Positions 28,074 to 38,456 are shown, counted from the first letter of the stretch. The stretch: DNA of 64,000 nt from Chaetoderma sp. LZ-2023a (GCA_034401795.1 CM067367.1:84466314-84530313); one strand, 5' to 3'. Notes: a model not told the origin generated them from the sequence alone. Program-made: numbers and translations.

Positions 28074-29310
28074 AAGTCCTCACAAGACCTTTAAACAGAG
28101 ATGTAGGTGCAAACCCAGATGTGATTAAAGTATTGCTTGGTGCACCACCAGGAAAAGCGGCCTCTGGTAAATGGTTGTACTCTTCACAATTTATTTCACA
28201 TTCCTGTTTCCCGAGGTTTAGCATACAAACCTTTGCGAACAGAAACTGAATACTTACAGATGCAAGTACCATCATGTAAAGGTAATCATTATTGATGAGA
28301 TATCAATGGTTGGCAACAAGATGCTTCGCTTTATTGATGGACGGCTAAAGCAAATTATCGGGTCATCATCACCATTTGGTGGGGTTTCAATTATTGCTGT
28401 TGGAGATTTATACCAGCTAAAACCAGTTTTTGATGGGTGGATTTTTAACAATTTAACTGATGATTAGTGGCCATTGGGAACAAATTTGTGGACAGAACAT
28501 TTTAAAGTGTTTTCGCTCATTCAAATTATGAGACAAAAAGATGACATTCAATATGCTAACCTACTGAATCGTCTCACAAGTGCACAGCACACAAGTGATG
28601 ATGTTATACTGTTAAAGACAAGATTAATTGATAAAAATGTTAATTCTCCAGTATATACATTAGCTGCTCCGCACATTTTTCTGAAGAATGTATCTGTCAG
28701 TAATAATAATACATTGGTATACAATCTCTCAGAGGAAAGTACAAGATTTGAAGTTAGAGCCTGGGATGTAGTCATAGGAGATGTTACGCCAGAGGTAAAG
28801 CTAAAAATACTATAGGTTGTACCAGATGATTCCAGTAAAACAATGGGTTTGCTGGATTACTCCAACTTGCCATTGTTTTAAAAGCAGAGTTGTCAACATG
28901 TTGATGTAGATGATGGACTTGCAAATGGAGCGTCATGTACAGTCATGACTTTGGCAGGTGAACATGTATCAGGGTCTCGCGATACATATATATCGGTGAA
29001 GTTTGACAACGAATCTGTAGGCACCAAATGTAGACGAGACAAGAAACATCTTTATACAAAGGACACAGGCAGGAACTGGACACCTGTATCGCAAGTTAAA
29101 AAGCAGTTTCCTGTTGGCCGTTACAAATCTGCTGAAGTTCTGCGTACACAGTTTCCTCTTAGACCAGCATCAGCCAAAACACTTCATAGGTTTCAGGGAG
29201 ATACAATGAATTTGGCCGTAGTCAATCTAAGTGGAAGTTGCTTTGTGCACGCACATTATGTGGCATTGAGCAGAGTTAAGTCCCTTGAATATCTGTCTGA
29301 TAGATCTTAA
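28074..29310 (+). pseudogene. PIF1-like helicase, C-terminal part
   Basis: Resumes with N-P-D-V-I-K-V-L-L-G-A-P-P-G-K-A-A (usual A-P-T-G-K-A-A). Near 28,284-28,440 follows V-I-I-D-E-I-S-M-V-G-N-K-M (Walker B) and G-G-V-S-I-I-A-V-G-D-L-Y-Q-L-K-P-V-F-D-G-W-I. The open frame 28,474-28,815 has E-H-F-K-V-F…I-M-R-Q-K-D-D. After a stop and frameshift it continues with N-G-A-S-C-T-V and K-T-L-H-R-F-Q-G-D-T-M-N, then Y-V-A-L-S-R-V-K-S-L-E-Y-L, the PIF1 C-terminal signature. At least four stops or frameshifts. Confidence 0.9.
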
Positions 29311-29394
29311 TGAACAGAACATTACGCTATGTCAAGCAGTTAAAGATGAAATGAACGATTACAAAAGCATATGAATCTGGTTCCAGACTTTCCT

Positions 29395-30048
29395 AGATGA
29401 AAAAGATATAAACAATTTTACAATACTTTTCCACAATGTACGATCCTTGAAAAAGCACATAGCAGATATTCAAATGATCACAACTTTGTAAACAATGATA
29501 TCAGTCTTTATGTTGAAACCAAACTAGGAAGCAACACATCAGATGCAGACAATGAAATTCCTGGATACCATTTAAAGAGATTTGACTGGAACACTTTCAG
29601 CAAAGATCCTTCAGCTTATGGAATGGCAGTATACAGCTACTCTGAGATTGAAGAAAAATGTATTGACATTGAAAAAACAACAAATAGATCTGGAACTGCA
29701 TTAGAATGTGTGATGTTAATATTGGAAAATATTGGAATGATAACAAAATTACAGGTAGTAGGTCTTTACAGTTCACCAAAAACTAGTCTCTGTGAATTGC
29801 AACATTTTCTGGATTCCTTACCAATTGATAAGCGGATCCCCATTGTAATTTTGGGAGATTTAAATATTGATCTCTTAAAACCTCATGGCTGTTCTTTGAA
29901 GCTGCCAAGAGAAGGATGCAGACAATCGATCAGGGATCCTACAACTAATTATGGATCTCTACCAGACCACATTTACACAGATCTTCCTGATCATTTAGTT
30001 TCATCTGGTGTATTTGAATGTTATTTCTCTGATCATAAGCCTGTTTAG
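29395..30048 (+). pseudogene. EEP (apurinic-like) endonuclease domain of the Helentron
   Basis: Follows the helicase on the same strand: L-F-H-N-V-R-S-L-K-K-H (start of the fold), L-Y-V-E-T-K-L-G (catalytic Glu region). The open frame 29,623-30,048 has V-V-G-L-Y-S-S-P, I-V-I-L-G-D-L-N-I-D-L-L (Asp/Asn pair), G-S-L-P-D-H-I-Y-T-D and, at the end, F-S-D-H-K-P-V (final Asp-His). An endonuclease fused after Rep-helicase is the hallmark of Helentrons as opposed to classical Helitrons. The first third is frameshifted; the C-terminal part is intact by motif. Confidence 0.88.
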
Positions 30049-30204
30049 ATAAAAAAAAAAAAAGTTTAAAAATGCAGACCCACTTATTTCGTCAAAGAAT
30101 ATATTTGAGATAAATGAATTTACATAGATGGAAGTCCTAGACTAGGAAATTGTTGCTGATACATATAAAAGCCAACATCCAGGGGAACCATAAAAACTAA
30201 AAGT

Positions 30205-30850
30205 TAAAGACACTGGAAGTCAGTGAACCTTGCAGTCATGATTGATGAACACTGAAGACATTGAACCTTGCAGCTATAATTGATGATGAATGGAAGACAT
30301 TGAAACGTGCAGTCATCATTGATGGACAGCGGAAGACTTGCAGCCATAACTGATGAACAATGGAAGACACAGACAATGTAACCTTGCAGCCATACTTGAT
30401 GGACAATGGAAGACATTTAACCTTGCAGCCATAATTGATGAACACTGCAGACATTGAACTTTTCAGACATACTTGATCAACACTGAACAATTTAAACCTT
30501 GCAGCTGTGATTGATGAACACTGAACAATTTAAACCTCGCAACCATAAATGCATTTAGACATTGAACCTTCCAGCAATGATTAAGAACAGCGAAAATTTG
30601 GAACCTTGACATCACAATCTATTAGTACTTGAATACAATGAGCTTTGCAGCCAGGATCGATGAACACATGAATGTATTAAAACCTTTCCGACCTGCGTGG
30701 TTGCAAGTTGAAGATATTGCACATTGTAACCATGATCGAACATTGAAGGCATTGAGCCTTACAGTCAGGATTATGGACACTAAAAACATTGAACCTTGCG
30801 AACACAAGCAATGGCCACTGGAAAAAATGCACCCTTCCAGGAATTATTGA
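30205..30850 (+). repeat. Degenerate ~40-bp minisatellite after the endonuclease
   Basis: About 14-16 units of roughly 38-42 bp built on 'gaaccttgcagccataattg' plus 'atgaacactgaagacatt'. Units differ in length and sequence, so it is older or less homogenised than the 51-bp array. Frames across it on either strand are shadows. It lies in the Helentron 3' untranslated part. Confidence 0.85.
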
Positions 30851-31122
30851 TGAATAAGAGAAGCATCTAGGTAAATTAAAAAAAAAATTATCACTATCTG
30901 TATGAATTGTGGGTTATAGGTTATGATTTACACACAGATTAGCAGCCAAAAGATGATGGTTCTTTAGCCTTTCAAATGTCAAACCAGTCATGGTTTCTGA
31001 AAGGGTCTTGCTGTCCAAGAAAATAATGTTTTGGAAAGATTTTAACTTCAATGACATGGCTCTGTGTTACCATGCCTTTCATTCCAATATTACTCTTTAT
31101 AAAATATTTTAATAAGACATAA
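30851..31122. other. Helentron 3' non-coding region
   Basis: AT-rich DNA between the minisatellite and the 3' terminal repeat, without gene or recognised repeat. Confidence 0.4.
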
Positions 31123-31166
31123 AACAGGCGAGCTGCATGGTTGCATTACAAACACATTTCTGGTTT
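31123..31166 (+). repeat. Helentron 3' terminus: subterminal inverted repeat and small palindrome
   Basis: AACAGGCGAGCT is the exact reverse complement of the 5' end AGCTCGCCTGTT. It is followed by the palindrome TGCATGGTTGCA and a short AT-rich end. The same order (CAGGyGAGC, small palindrome, end near CTTGTT) closes the pearl-like elements at 50.42, 50.55, 53.34 and 63.47 kb. The exact last base is ambiguous (31,164-31,173). Confidence 0.72.
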
Positions 31167-31167
31167 C

Positions 31168-31690
31168 CTTGTTGGCGCCGCTTCAGCTAGAAGAAGATCC
31201 AATATTCATGCTCTTTTCGCAGAAAAAGTCAGATTTATTGAATCTGGGGACTGTCTAGGTTTATATCCCAGAAGGGGTTTGTTATCGAAGACCCAGTCTT
31301 ATCGTTAACCAGCCAAGCCAATTATTCTTAAATCCTTATTGTCTTTTTCGCTGCCTGGCAAGTTCTGGTGTCCTGTCTGGGCCTTAAGTCTATAAATGTT
31401 GTACCAATTTTAAAAGATCCGATTCTTCGCACTTATGGGTCCCTACACGGAGGAGGTAGCTAGACCAGTTTCTAAGGCCTTGGTTGCCAGATGGATCTGT
31501 GAGACCATTAAATTTTTTTTTGTGATTGCCTCCCCTGTTGAGATCAATTTAGCCCATGTCAAGGCACACGTCTTTCGTGATATGGCTACCTCCTTCACTC
31601 TTTTCGTCGGCTCATCATTGGATGGCATCGTGTAAGTTGCAGGTTGGAAATCTGAATCGACTTCCAGTTTCTATTTAAAGGATCAGAGCC
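31168..31690 (+). pseudogene. DIRS tyrosine recombinase, C-terminal half
   Basis: Starts L-V-G-A-A-S-A-R-R-R-S-N-I-H-A-L, the segment that should follow the T-A-V-F reached at 4,969. After a stop and frameshift near 31,308 the open frame 31,435-31,635 gives I-C-E-T-I-K-F, H-V-K-A-H-V-F-R-D-M-A-T-S (His-x-x-Arg box) and, past a stop, S-S-F-Y-L-K-D-Q with the nucleophilic Tyr. So catalytic Arg, His-x-x-Arg and Tyr positions survive although the frame is broken. Confidence 0.8.
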
Positions 31691-32074
31691 CAGCGGCTTC
31701 CTTTTTTAAAAATATAACGATCTTAGCAAAACAAGCCTAAGATCATTTACCAAGCACATCTCACCAATTTCGCTAGTCTGTATGTCTGTCAGAAATGGTG
31801 AGAATATTCTCGTTTTGTTTATTTCATTTAGTTGACAGTTTTCCTTGTTTGATAATCACTGTGTGATTTGTTATGGATGCACTATTATGTTAATTTATTA
31901 ACATTTGGATATGAGTTTAATTTTTATCCTTGCTTATGATTCGCAAATCTCCACCCACCAAGGGTTATTAAGTAGGGCACTGACCAATTTTACGGGTTTA
32001 GCAAGAAGTGATTGAACGGTAATGGATGTTTGTGGTGTAATAACAACCCCCAATAGACCCCCCCCCCCCACTTG
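31691..32074. other. DIRS 3' flank, no gene
   Basis: AT-rich sequence after the recombinase. Around 31,990-32,050 lies a diverged third relative of the inverted arms described next ('gaagtgattgaacggtaatg'), and a C10 run at about 32,059. A DIRS terminal repeat was not recognised. Confidence 0.35.
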
Positions 32075-32502
32075 TGGGTTGGTCTGTAGTTTTATTAACC
32101 ACTGTAAACATACTTACCCTTCAATCACTACGACCCGGCCTCAGCCACCTGGTGTGGGAATGATTTGAGAATCTCTATTCTTTCTTGCATCTAAATTTGG
32201 AAAGTGATTCTATGTTACTGTTACTCTCCTCTGCGCATGTGCATGCATGCACTTTGACCTAGGTCTTAGAGGAGTGAGTATAGACTGGTGCCAGTCTGTT
32301 ATGCAGGCTGTTACATGGTGAGAGTGTACTCTACCAGAAGGCTGCTTGTGGGTACAATGAGTTGGTATAGGCATATGGGGGCATGAAAGCAAGCATAAAA
32401 ATCTTTTTCTGGTGATAAATGCAGATAGTTTGATTTAGCAAGTAAGTAGTGATTGAAAGGTGAGTATGTTTATAGTGGTTAATAAAACTACAGACCAACC
32501 CA
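32075..32502. repeat. Inverted repeat with ~57-bp arms (foldback element)
   Basis: Left arm 32,075-32,131 (gggttggtctgtagttttat…) and right arm 32,446-32,502 (…ataaaactacagaccaaccc) are reverse complements with few mismatches; the internal ~310 bp is unrelated. G/C-runs border both arms. Possibly a solo non-autonomous transposon or part of the DIRS end structure. Confidence 0.7.
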
Positions 32503-32612
32503 GAAGGGTGGGGGGGGGTGGGGGGCTGTCTGTTGAGGCATTTTTTTCCCCAAGCCATTTACTGTAGTTTATTACTTTATTCAGCAACTAACTGTCTTGA
32601 GTGGCTGCACTG

Positions 32613-33016
32613 AATGGACCTTTCCATTTTTAACTATCCCCCGCACATCACTAGCTAAGCTCCACCCACACCTCGCCGTTTTGGGACTGATCAATCTCCC
32701 AAATGCCCTAGCTATCAATTTCCTGAAAACTATACAGGGAAGCTGTTGAATATTTTGTAACTAATTTGACTGGGTGCTGTTGCTGTCTATGGCAGCAACA
32801 GCGCCCAGTCAAATTATTTTCAAAATATTCAACAGAATATTTATTAAATAGTAAAAGCAAACAATTTGTACAACAACGCATAGACCATCTTCAAATATGC
32901 GTTCATGACGTACTTATCGACGTCATTCATGCTGTCATTCATTATGATGTCATTGTACACATCACACAGTTCATTATAACGTCATATGATGGGTGGGTAC
33001 TCTGGAAAGGTCCATT
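32613..33016 (+). mobile_element. Family D MITE with family B palindromic core, copy 1
   Basis: 404 bp bounded by a perfect 14-bp inverted repeat AATGGACCTTTCCA. Contains the family B palindrome (32,742-32,835: CTGTTGAATATTTTG…CAAAATATTCAACAG with centre GCTGTTGCTG/CAGCAACAGC) and a tail with three TGACGT/ATGATGTCAT-like motifs. No coding capacity. Further copies: 51,301-51,600, about 56,010-56,410, 59,732-60,117. Confidence 0.85.
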
Positions 33017-33078
33017 GCTTGTCTGTACGGTGTCTATTATTGAAGGTTTAGACTATTTATTTTCTTTGTTGTACCATT

Positions 33079-33196
33079 GTTAACACTTAAATTTCTTCGC
33101 GAAAATTTGAATTTTCTCATAGAAAATGTCCATTTGCAGACCAAGAGATTATTTTTTTAATTTACCACTGGAATGACTGGCTTGGTTATCGAGCCA
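33079..33196. mobile_element. Family A foldback MITE, left arm only
   Basis: From gttaacacttaaattt through 'aatttaccactggaatgact' to the central dyad, where it stops; the right arm is missing. Confidence 0.6.
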
Positions 33197-33332
33197 CCAT
33201 ATTAGTGAGTTGTATGAGATAAAGTTTCACTATATACGTTTAGTTAATTTTGAATAATAACATGGGAGGATGACTGCGTAAATAGATGTCGTTTGATAGA
33301 TAATAAAAGTAAAATAGATTGGTAAAATGTTT

Positions 33333-33790
33333 TATCTTACCTGGCCTGAAAAGCGAGCTTATGGTACTCCTTATTAACTACTTGTCTGCATAATGGTAGC
33401 CTTCCAAACTTATATAGAGAATTTCCATTGTTCGCTTTTTCCGGTGCCCAACTTGGATTTGCCAAATATGTTCGGGAAATCTGTAGAAAGCTGACTCCTC
33501 ATGAACTGCTTTGTAGATTTCAGCCAAACTTGGCTGGAAGGTTCCAGTGGTTGTAGTATTCAGAACTTGTTTACAGAATTTTGATTGGTCAATCTTTCTG
33601 GTGGCTATCTCGGATTTTCCCAAAAATTTTGGGAAATCAGTTAAAAGCCTTAAATTATCTCCACATTTACTGCTTGGCGGATTTCAACGTTATTTGGCTT
33701 GTAGGACTGTATGTCAATATGCTTCCTAACACCTCATTAACCGCTTGTGTGATTTCACCCTGACTTGGGTGAAAGGACCCTAGGGGGGGG
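33333..33790 (+). mobile_element. Pearl-like element, 5' fragment
   Basis: Begins with 'cttacctggcctgaaaagcg' and 'agcttatgg', then ~2.5 diverged copies of the ~155-bp core seen at 44.8-46.2 kb (actcctcattaac…gatttcaaccaaacttggct…ttttgattggtcaat). Ends at a G17 run (about 33,783). No 3' terminus. Confidence 0.65.
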
Positions 33791-33856
33791 GGGGGGGGTG
33801 TTGTTAGGCTTCAGAACTTGATGAGGGTTGACTGGGTTAAACTTTAGATTAACTCC

Positions 33857-34065
33857 TTAACTCTTACAACCCTGATGTCAAAATGTTTAATTTTCAAATT
33901 AAATTAAAAGATGAACTGATGTTCATTTTTCAACAAATTTGGTGGAATATGGTGGTGTTGTAGACAGCAACATCATCCACCCAAAGTGTTGAATGATGTA
34001 CACCATTTTCTTTGCTATTGACATGGTAAAAGATAGAATATTACCATCAGAGTGGTGAGGGTTAA
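33857..34065 (+). mobile_element. Family E TTAA MITE, copy 1
   Basis: TTAA at both ends and diverged terminal repeats related to CCCTTACCACTCTG. Internal sequence matches copies at 37,032 and 38,457 (ttttcaacaaatttggtgg, gacagcaa, gtaaaagatagaatatt). Confidence 0.75.
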
Positions 34066-34084
34066 TGGTCAAAACTATATAAGA

Positions 34085-34192
34085 ATATATATTTTTTAAT
34101 GTGACCACCGGAATAACTAGTTCCGATATCGAGCCAGTCATTCCAGTGGTAAAATTTTAAAATATTCTTCTTTGCTTGCAAATGGACATTCC
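34085..34192. mobile_element. Family A foldback MITE, centre and right arm
   Basis: Starts near the centre (gaccaccggaataactagtt…cgagccagtcattccagtgg) and ends 'gcaaatggacattcc' immediately before the next TTAA element. Confidence 0.6.
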
Positions 34193-34422
34193 TTAACCCT
34201 TTGACCCTAAAATTTATTTAAGAAATTCTTTATTTAAATGATCATTTGCAGGCCATAAGAAGACTATTCTTGGAAATTTACCACTGGAATGACTGGCTCA
34301 ATTATCGAGCCAGTCACTCCAGTGGTAGATTTTCTAAAATAGTATTCTCATGGCCTGCAAATGATCATTTTATGTTAGGAAGTAAAAATTTTCTTAAACA
34401 AATTTGAGGTTTAAGGGGTTAA
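34193..34422. mobile_element. Family A foldback MITE, complete copy
   Basis: 230 bp with TTAA at both ends and inverted ends (CCCTTTGACC… / …GGTTTAAGGGG). The middle is a long palindrome: accactggaatgactggctc-aattat-cgagccagtcactccagtgg plus arms reading gcaggccat…agaagactatt / aatagtattct…ggcctgc. TTAA plus CCC termini resemble piggyBac-type non-autonomous elements (inference). Confidence 0.8.
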
Positions 34423-34591
34423 AGACCACTATAACAGGTGCCGGTTTTTGTAGGCTTGACCATTAAAGTCTGAAACATGTGTGTAAAAATATTGCTTTCT
34501 GTTATGTGAAGTGATTTATAAATAGTCAGCTTACCTTTTTATCACCACACACTTTCCTTAAGAGCTGAATAGATCAACTATATGATATTAG

Positions 34592-34594
<3 letters not shown>

Positions 34595-34653
<59 letters not shown>
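34595..34653. repeat. (AT)n microsatellite
   Basis: About 28 AT dinucleotides in a pure run. Confidence 0.97.
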
Positions 34654-34656
<3 letters not shown>

Positions 34657-34842
34657 ACCTTGTTGGCACTTATTGAGTCTTACATCATCTAGTCTCTATT
34701 GATGTTACTAATCATAGGTCTAGTCTCCTTAATGAAGCTTTTTCTAGTCCCAGCCATATTTAAATAACTAAATGTTAAACCATACACTTACACACCATAA
34801 TTAATATGATTCAATGATCCTCTTTAAAGGGTACTCCATATG

Positions 34843-35045
34843 TTAACCCTTTCACTGATGAATACCCCATATATCGTTTTCAAGGCAACCATACAGGAAA
34901 ACTGTTAAATATTTTCTTATTAATTTGACTGGAAAAAGTTGTGCAGCAACGCTTTCCAGTCCAGCTAATTTCAAAATATTCAACAGAATAAGTTTTATAT
35001 CATAAAGAATATACTTTTTACAGGATTTGTCGGTGACAGGGTTAA
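34843..35045. mobile_element. Family C TTAA MITE with family B core, copy 1
   Basis: TTAA-CCCTTTCACTGATGAAT at the left and TGTCGGTGACAGGG-TTAA at the right. The core is a family B palindrome (ctggaaaaagttgtgcagca…cagtccagctaatttc). A solo family B palindrome follows at 35,106-35,212. Confidence 0.7.
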
Positions 35046-35339
35046 GGCTTTCAAATCTACAGACCAGATACTATGTTATCCGTAGTACGTAAGAAATGTT
35101 CCATTGAATATTTTGAAACTACTTGGACTGGGAGCTAACTTTTCCTATAGCAGAAACACAGTTTCAGGTCAAATGACGACTGCTTCCAATCAAACTTGTT
35201 CCAAAATATTCACGCTAGATTGTATGATTTTAGGGTGAATATGGTGATGGTGTAGTTGTCTTTGACATTTATAATCCATAGATAATTCAGTGTTCTTTGT
35301 TGATTGTATGCTGGGAAACTGAGGAGAGTAGGACATGTG

Positions 35340-35392
35340 TGTGGGAAGATGTGGTGGGGGGTGGGTGGGGGAGGGGGAGTGGTGGGAGATAG
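35340..35392 (+). other. G-rich tract with quadruplex potential
   Basis: GGTGGGGGGTGGGTGGGGGAGGG-type sequence contains at least four runs of three or more G with short loops. Confidence 0.6.
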
Positions 35393-35428
35393 GCTTCATC
35401 AGTATTTGTGTCCTGATAATACACTTAG

Positions 35429-35607
35429 TTAACCATTCCACCGATGAATTCCTTGTATCTCAATTTCATGGCAACCATACTGGAAAGCTGTTGCATATTT
35501 TGAAATCGATATGACTGGATGGCTTCCAGTCATATTAATTAAAAAATATTCAACAAAATATGTTATACCTTGTAATGTTTTCAGGGATTTGTCTGTGAAA
35601 GAGTTAA
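35429..35607. mobile_element. Family C TTAA MITE with family B core, copy 2
   Basis: TTAACCATTCCACCGATGAA … GGGATTTGTCTGTGAAAGAGTTAA with a diverged B palindrome between (tgactggatggcttccagtcat). Another B palindrome lies at 35,685-35,768. Confidence 0.65.
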
Positions 35608-35814
35608 TGCCCTCCTTTTTATTTTAACCATTTAACCCTTATATACCAGAAATAATAATTTCCGAATTGCGCTTAAGGAATATTCTGTTGAATATTTTGA
35701 AGCTAATTTGACTATGACTAAGGGCAGCAACAGGTTTCAGTCGAATTAGTTTCAAAATATTTAGCAACTTTCCTGTATAGTTGTCTGCAAATTGAGACAC
35801 TGCTATTTCTATGA

Positions 35815-36040
35815 TTAACCCTTTAACCCTCAGGTTTGCTGAATAAAACTCAAATTTGTGCATCGACAATGTCCATTTGCAGACCAAGAGATTATTTTTT
35901 TTAATTTACCACTGGAATGACTGGCTCAGGTATTGACCCAGTCATTCCAGTGGTAAATTTTCCAAAATTCTATTCTCTTGGCCTGTAAATGCACATTCCA
36001 CAGGACACTAAGAGAGGCTGATTTTGGCCGATATGACCAT
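35815..36040. mobile_element. Family A foldback MITE
   Basis: TTAACCCTTTAACCCTCAGG at the left, central dyad at about 35,908-35,955 (ccactggaatgactggctca…gacccagtcattccagtgg). The right end 'gattttggccgatatgacca' matches the fuller right end at 48.78 kb. Confidence 0.7.
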
Positions 36041-36212
36041 TACAGATTTACTCTCGGATTTGGGAAATTCACTGATAAATAGGTTTGATTATTCTCTCAA
36101 TATCATGTTTTTAATCCTTGCTTCAGAATATTAATCTAATTTAAGATTATTTATCCTCTTTCATTCTGAATTTATGAAGAAATTTAGTTAAAGGGAACAG
36201 AATATTTTTAAA

Positions 36213-36317
36213 AACCCTGAATATTTTCTAAGTAATTTGAGATAAAGTTGTTGCTGCATAAGACATTAATGAGAGCAACAACTTTCGGTAACATTGTTTT
36301 TAAAATATTCAGCAAGC
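36213..36317. repeat. Family B palindrome
   Basis: Diverged arms (ctgaatattttctaagtaat / ttgtttttaaaatattcagc) around aagttgttgctg…gagcaacaactt. Confidence 0.6.
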
Positions 36318-36449
36318 AGTCGTTATCTATTAAATAGGTAAAAGTTTTATCAATATACTAATAAAAGGTTACAAGAGGGTACTTCATGAACAATAACCTC
36401 CAGGATTTATCATAAAGCCTGAAATGTATATGGAATCTAATTTTGCTTA

Positions 36450-36682
36450 ACCCGTTAACATCCAAGTGGGCCAAAAATTGCTTCTACAGTGGTCCTTAAA
36501 ATGTCCTTTTGTAAACCAAGAGAAGACTATTTTTGAATATTTACCACTGGAAAGGTCAGGCACGATAACCGAGCTACTCGTTCCAGTGGCAAATTAAAAA
36601 AATTAAGCTCATTGTTTGCAAACGAACATTTTTAAATAAGAAAGCTAATATTTTCTTGAACCAATTTGATGGTTAAAGGGCT
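36450..36682. mobile_element. Family A foldback MITE
   Basis: TTAACCCGTTAACATCC… central ccactggaaaggtcaggcac…gagctactcgttccagtggc … ggttaaagggctaa. More diverged than the 34.2-kb copy. Confidence 0.65.
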
Positions 36683-37031
36683 AAAGATGAATAGACAACA
36701 TGAATATACATGTTGAATTTTAAATTGCATGTTAAATGAGGTTAGTTTAACAGTGCACATTCACACAAAAATACTTGAAAATAAATTTTTTTAAATTGTG
36801 TTAGTTTTAGAGGCTTAAATTGTGTGCCGAGCTGTAGTGAAATGAAATCAATATTAAACACATCATGATTTCATTGTGTATAAATTAATATAATATTTTA
36901 AGTTGTGAAATTGAATTAGCGACACGAGACCCTAATTCAACTTCACAATTAAAAGCATTATATTAATTTATACAGAATGAAATCATCATATGTTAATATT
37001 TAATAGGTTTCATTTTGCTGAGCTATACAAT

Positions 37032-37243
37032 TTAACCCTTACCACTCTGGTGTTAAAATTTTAAATTTTCAAATTAAGTTAAAAGATGAGCTGATGTTAA
37101 TTTTTTAACAAATTTGGTGGGAGATGGTGCTGTCCTAGACAGCAATACATTCTACCAAAATTGTTTTAAAGATGTACACCTGAGTTTCTTTGATATTGGC
37201 ACCGTAAAAGATAGAATATTGACATCAGAGTGGTAAGGGTTAT
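37032..37243 (+). mobile_element. Family E TTAA MITE, copy 2
   Basis: Perfect 14-bp inverted ends CCCTTACCACTCTG / CAGAGTGGTAAGGG next to TTAA on the left and TTAT on the right. Confidence 0.85.
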
Positions 37244-37567
37244 ACCTCTAGGAGTATACCATTTTAGCTTTATTTATTTTCAAGCATTTCGGTGTGAATG
37301 TGCACCTTTAATGTGTGAATATCTGTTCACGGTATCAGGACCCGGAATCTGAATTGCCAGTCACTGAAGATGAAAAACTGACACACTTTATAAATTTTTC
37401 ACCACCCAGCCTTTATTTACACGTACTTGCATAGCCAAATGTGACAACACACATATTTAAATCCAGTAATTTCCCACCCACCACTACAAAAAGACAACAT
37501 GATCTAGAGCGGGCAGAAATACTGTATGAAAATGGATGGGCTGGCTCATTCTATGTGCTGAAGGTCG

Positions 37568-37592
37568 CAAACCCCCCCCCCCCCCCCCCCAC
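37568..37592 (+). repeat. Poly-C tract
   Basis: An uninterrupted run of about 20 C in AT-rich surroundings. It falls in a spurious frame. Confidence 0.9.
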
Positions 37593-37756
37593 CCCAAATA
37601 TATTTATAACAGACAGCTCATTCTGTGACGAATATTTAAATTTAGATGCTCACTTTCATTCCTAAAATATTGTTGTTGTTTCTACTGTTTTATTTAACTG
37701 TCATCCTCCTGAATTTTTGCAGACTACTTTCCATGCGGTTTAACAATGGATAGGCT

Positions 37757-37845
37757 GAATATTTTGAAAACAATTTGACTGAAAGTTGTTGGTGGCTTAG
37801 CCTCCAGCAACTTCCAATCAAATTGTTTTCTAAATATTCAGCAGG
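37757..37845. repeat. Family B palindrome
   Basis: gctgaatattttgaaaacaa…ttgttttctaaatattcagc with centre gaaagttgttgg…ccagcaacttcc. Related copies at 37,949-38,030 and 38,868-38,953 lie within the duplicated segments. Confidence 0.7.
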
Positions 37846-38456
37846 TCCAAAGTTATTGCCCATTGAAATTATTGTCTGTTGACTTCAGCAGTCAGGGTGT
37901 TAAATGGATGCTGAGTACATGTATAATGCCTACAGTTTCGGGTGGATGCTGAGTATTTCTTAAAACTAATTTGACTGTAACTCATGTTGCCTATGGCAGC
38001 AACAGCTCCAAGGCTAATTAGCTTCATGACGGCACTCATGTCATTTTGATTGTGACATCAGCAAACTAATGATGTAATTGATTATGATGTCAGATACTTG
38101 GTACGAGATTGGATCCCTCCATTTTCAAACTCCAAATTAGACCTAGTTAATACTGTGACCATATTCGCATCCCTAATTGCTAATTTAACCTAAATGGTTA
38201 AAGGGCTAAAGATGAATAGACAACATGAATAGACGTGTTTGAATTTTAAAATGCATGTCAAATGAGGTTAGTTTAACAGTGCACATTCACACAAAAATAC
38301 GTAATCTTAAAATTGTATAGTTTTAGAGGCTTAAAATGTGTGCCTAGCTGTAGTGAAACGAAATCAATATTAACATATCATGATTTCATTGTGTACAAAT
38401 AATGGAATTATCATATGTTAATATTTAATAGGTTTCATTTTGCTGAGCTATTCAAT

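Larger units (their letters stand above)
4967..31166 (+). mobile_element. Composite autonomous-type Helentron, ~26.2 kb with nested insertions
   Basis: The ends carry a perfect inverted 12-mer, AGCTCGCCTGTT at 4,970-4,981 and AACAGGCGAGCT ending at 31,134. The left end is followed by a hairpin, 'gagcttatg' and a GTC-rich run; the right repeat is subterminal and followed by a short palindrome (TGCATGGTTGCA). Asymmetric terminal inverted repeats with hairpins and insertion in T-T are known Helentron features. Inside, on the + strand in order: coiled-coil ORF, zinc-finger/OTU ORF with the giant repeat, DUF6570-like region, Rep, PIF1-like helicase, EEP endonuclease. Both flanks are one DIRS recombinase gene. 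Exact ends are uncertain by up to ~8 bp, because T/C bases on either side fit both element and target. All genes are broken, so the copy is dead. Confidence 0.75.

Noticed and set aside
30204..30490. Minus-strand frames with repeated 'FNVF' and 'SSI' motifs after the endonuclease
   Set aside because: Shadow of the ~40-bp minisatellite.
4601..31690. Two independent DIRS recombinase fragments at 4.6 and 31.2 kb
   Set aside because: Possible but less economical: both are on the same strand, complementary halves meeting at one residue, with matched terminal repeats exactly at the break. Kept as the stated alternative.
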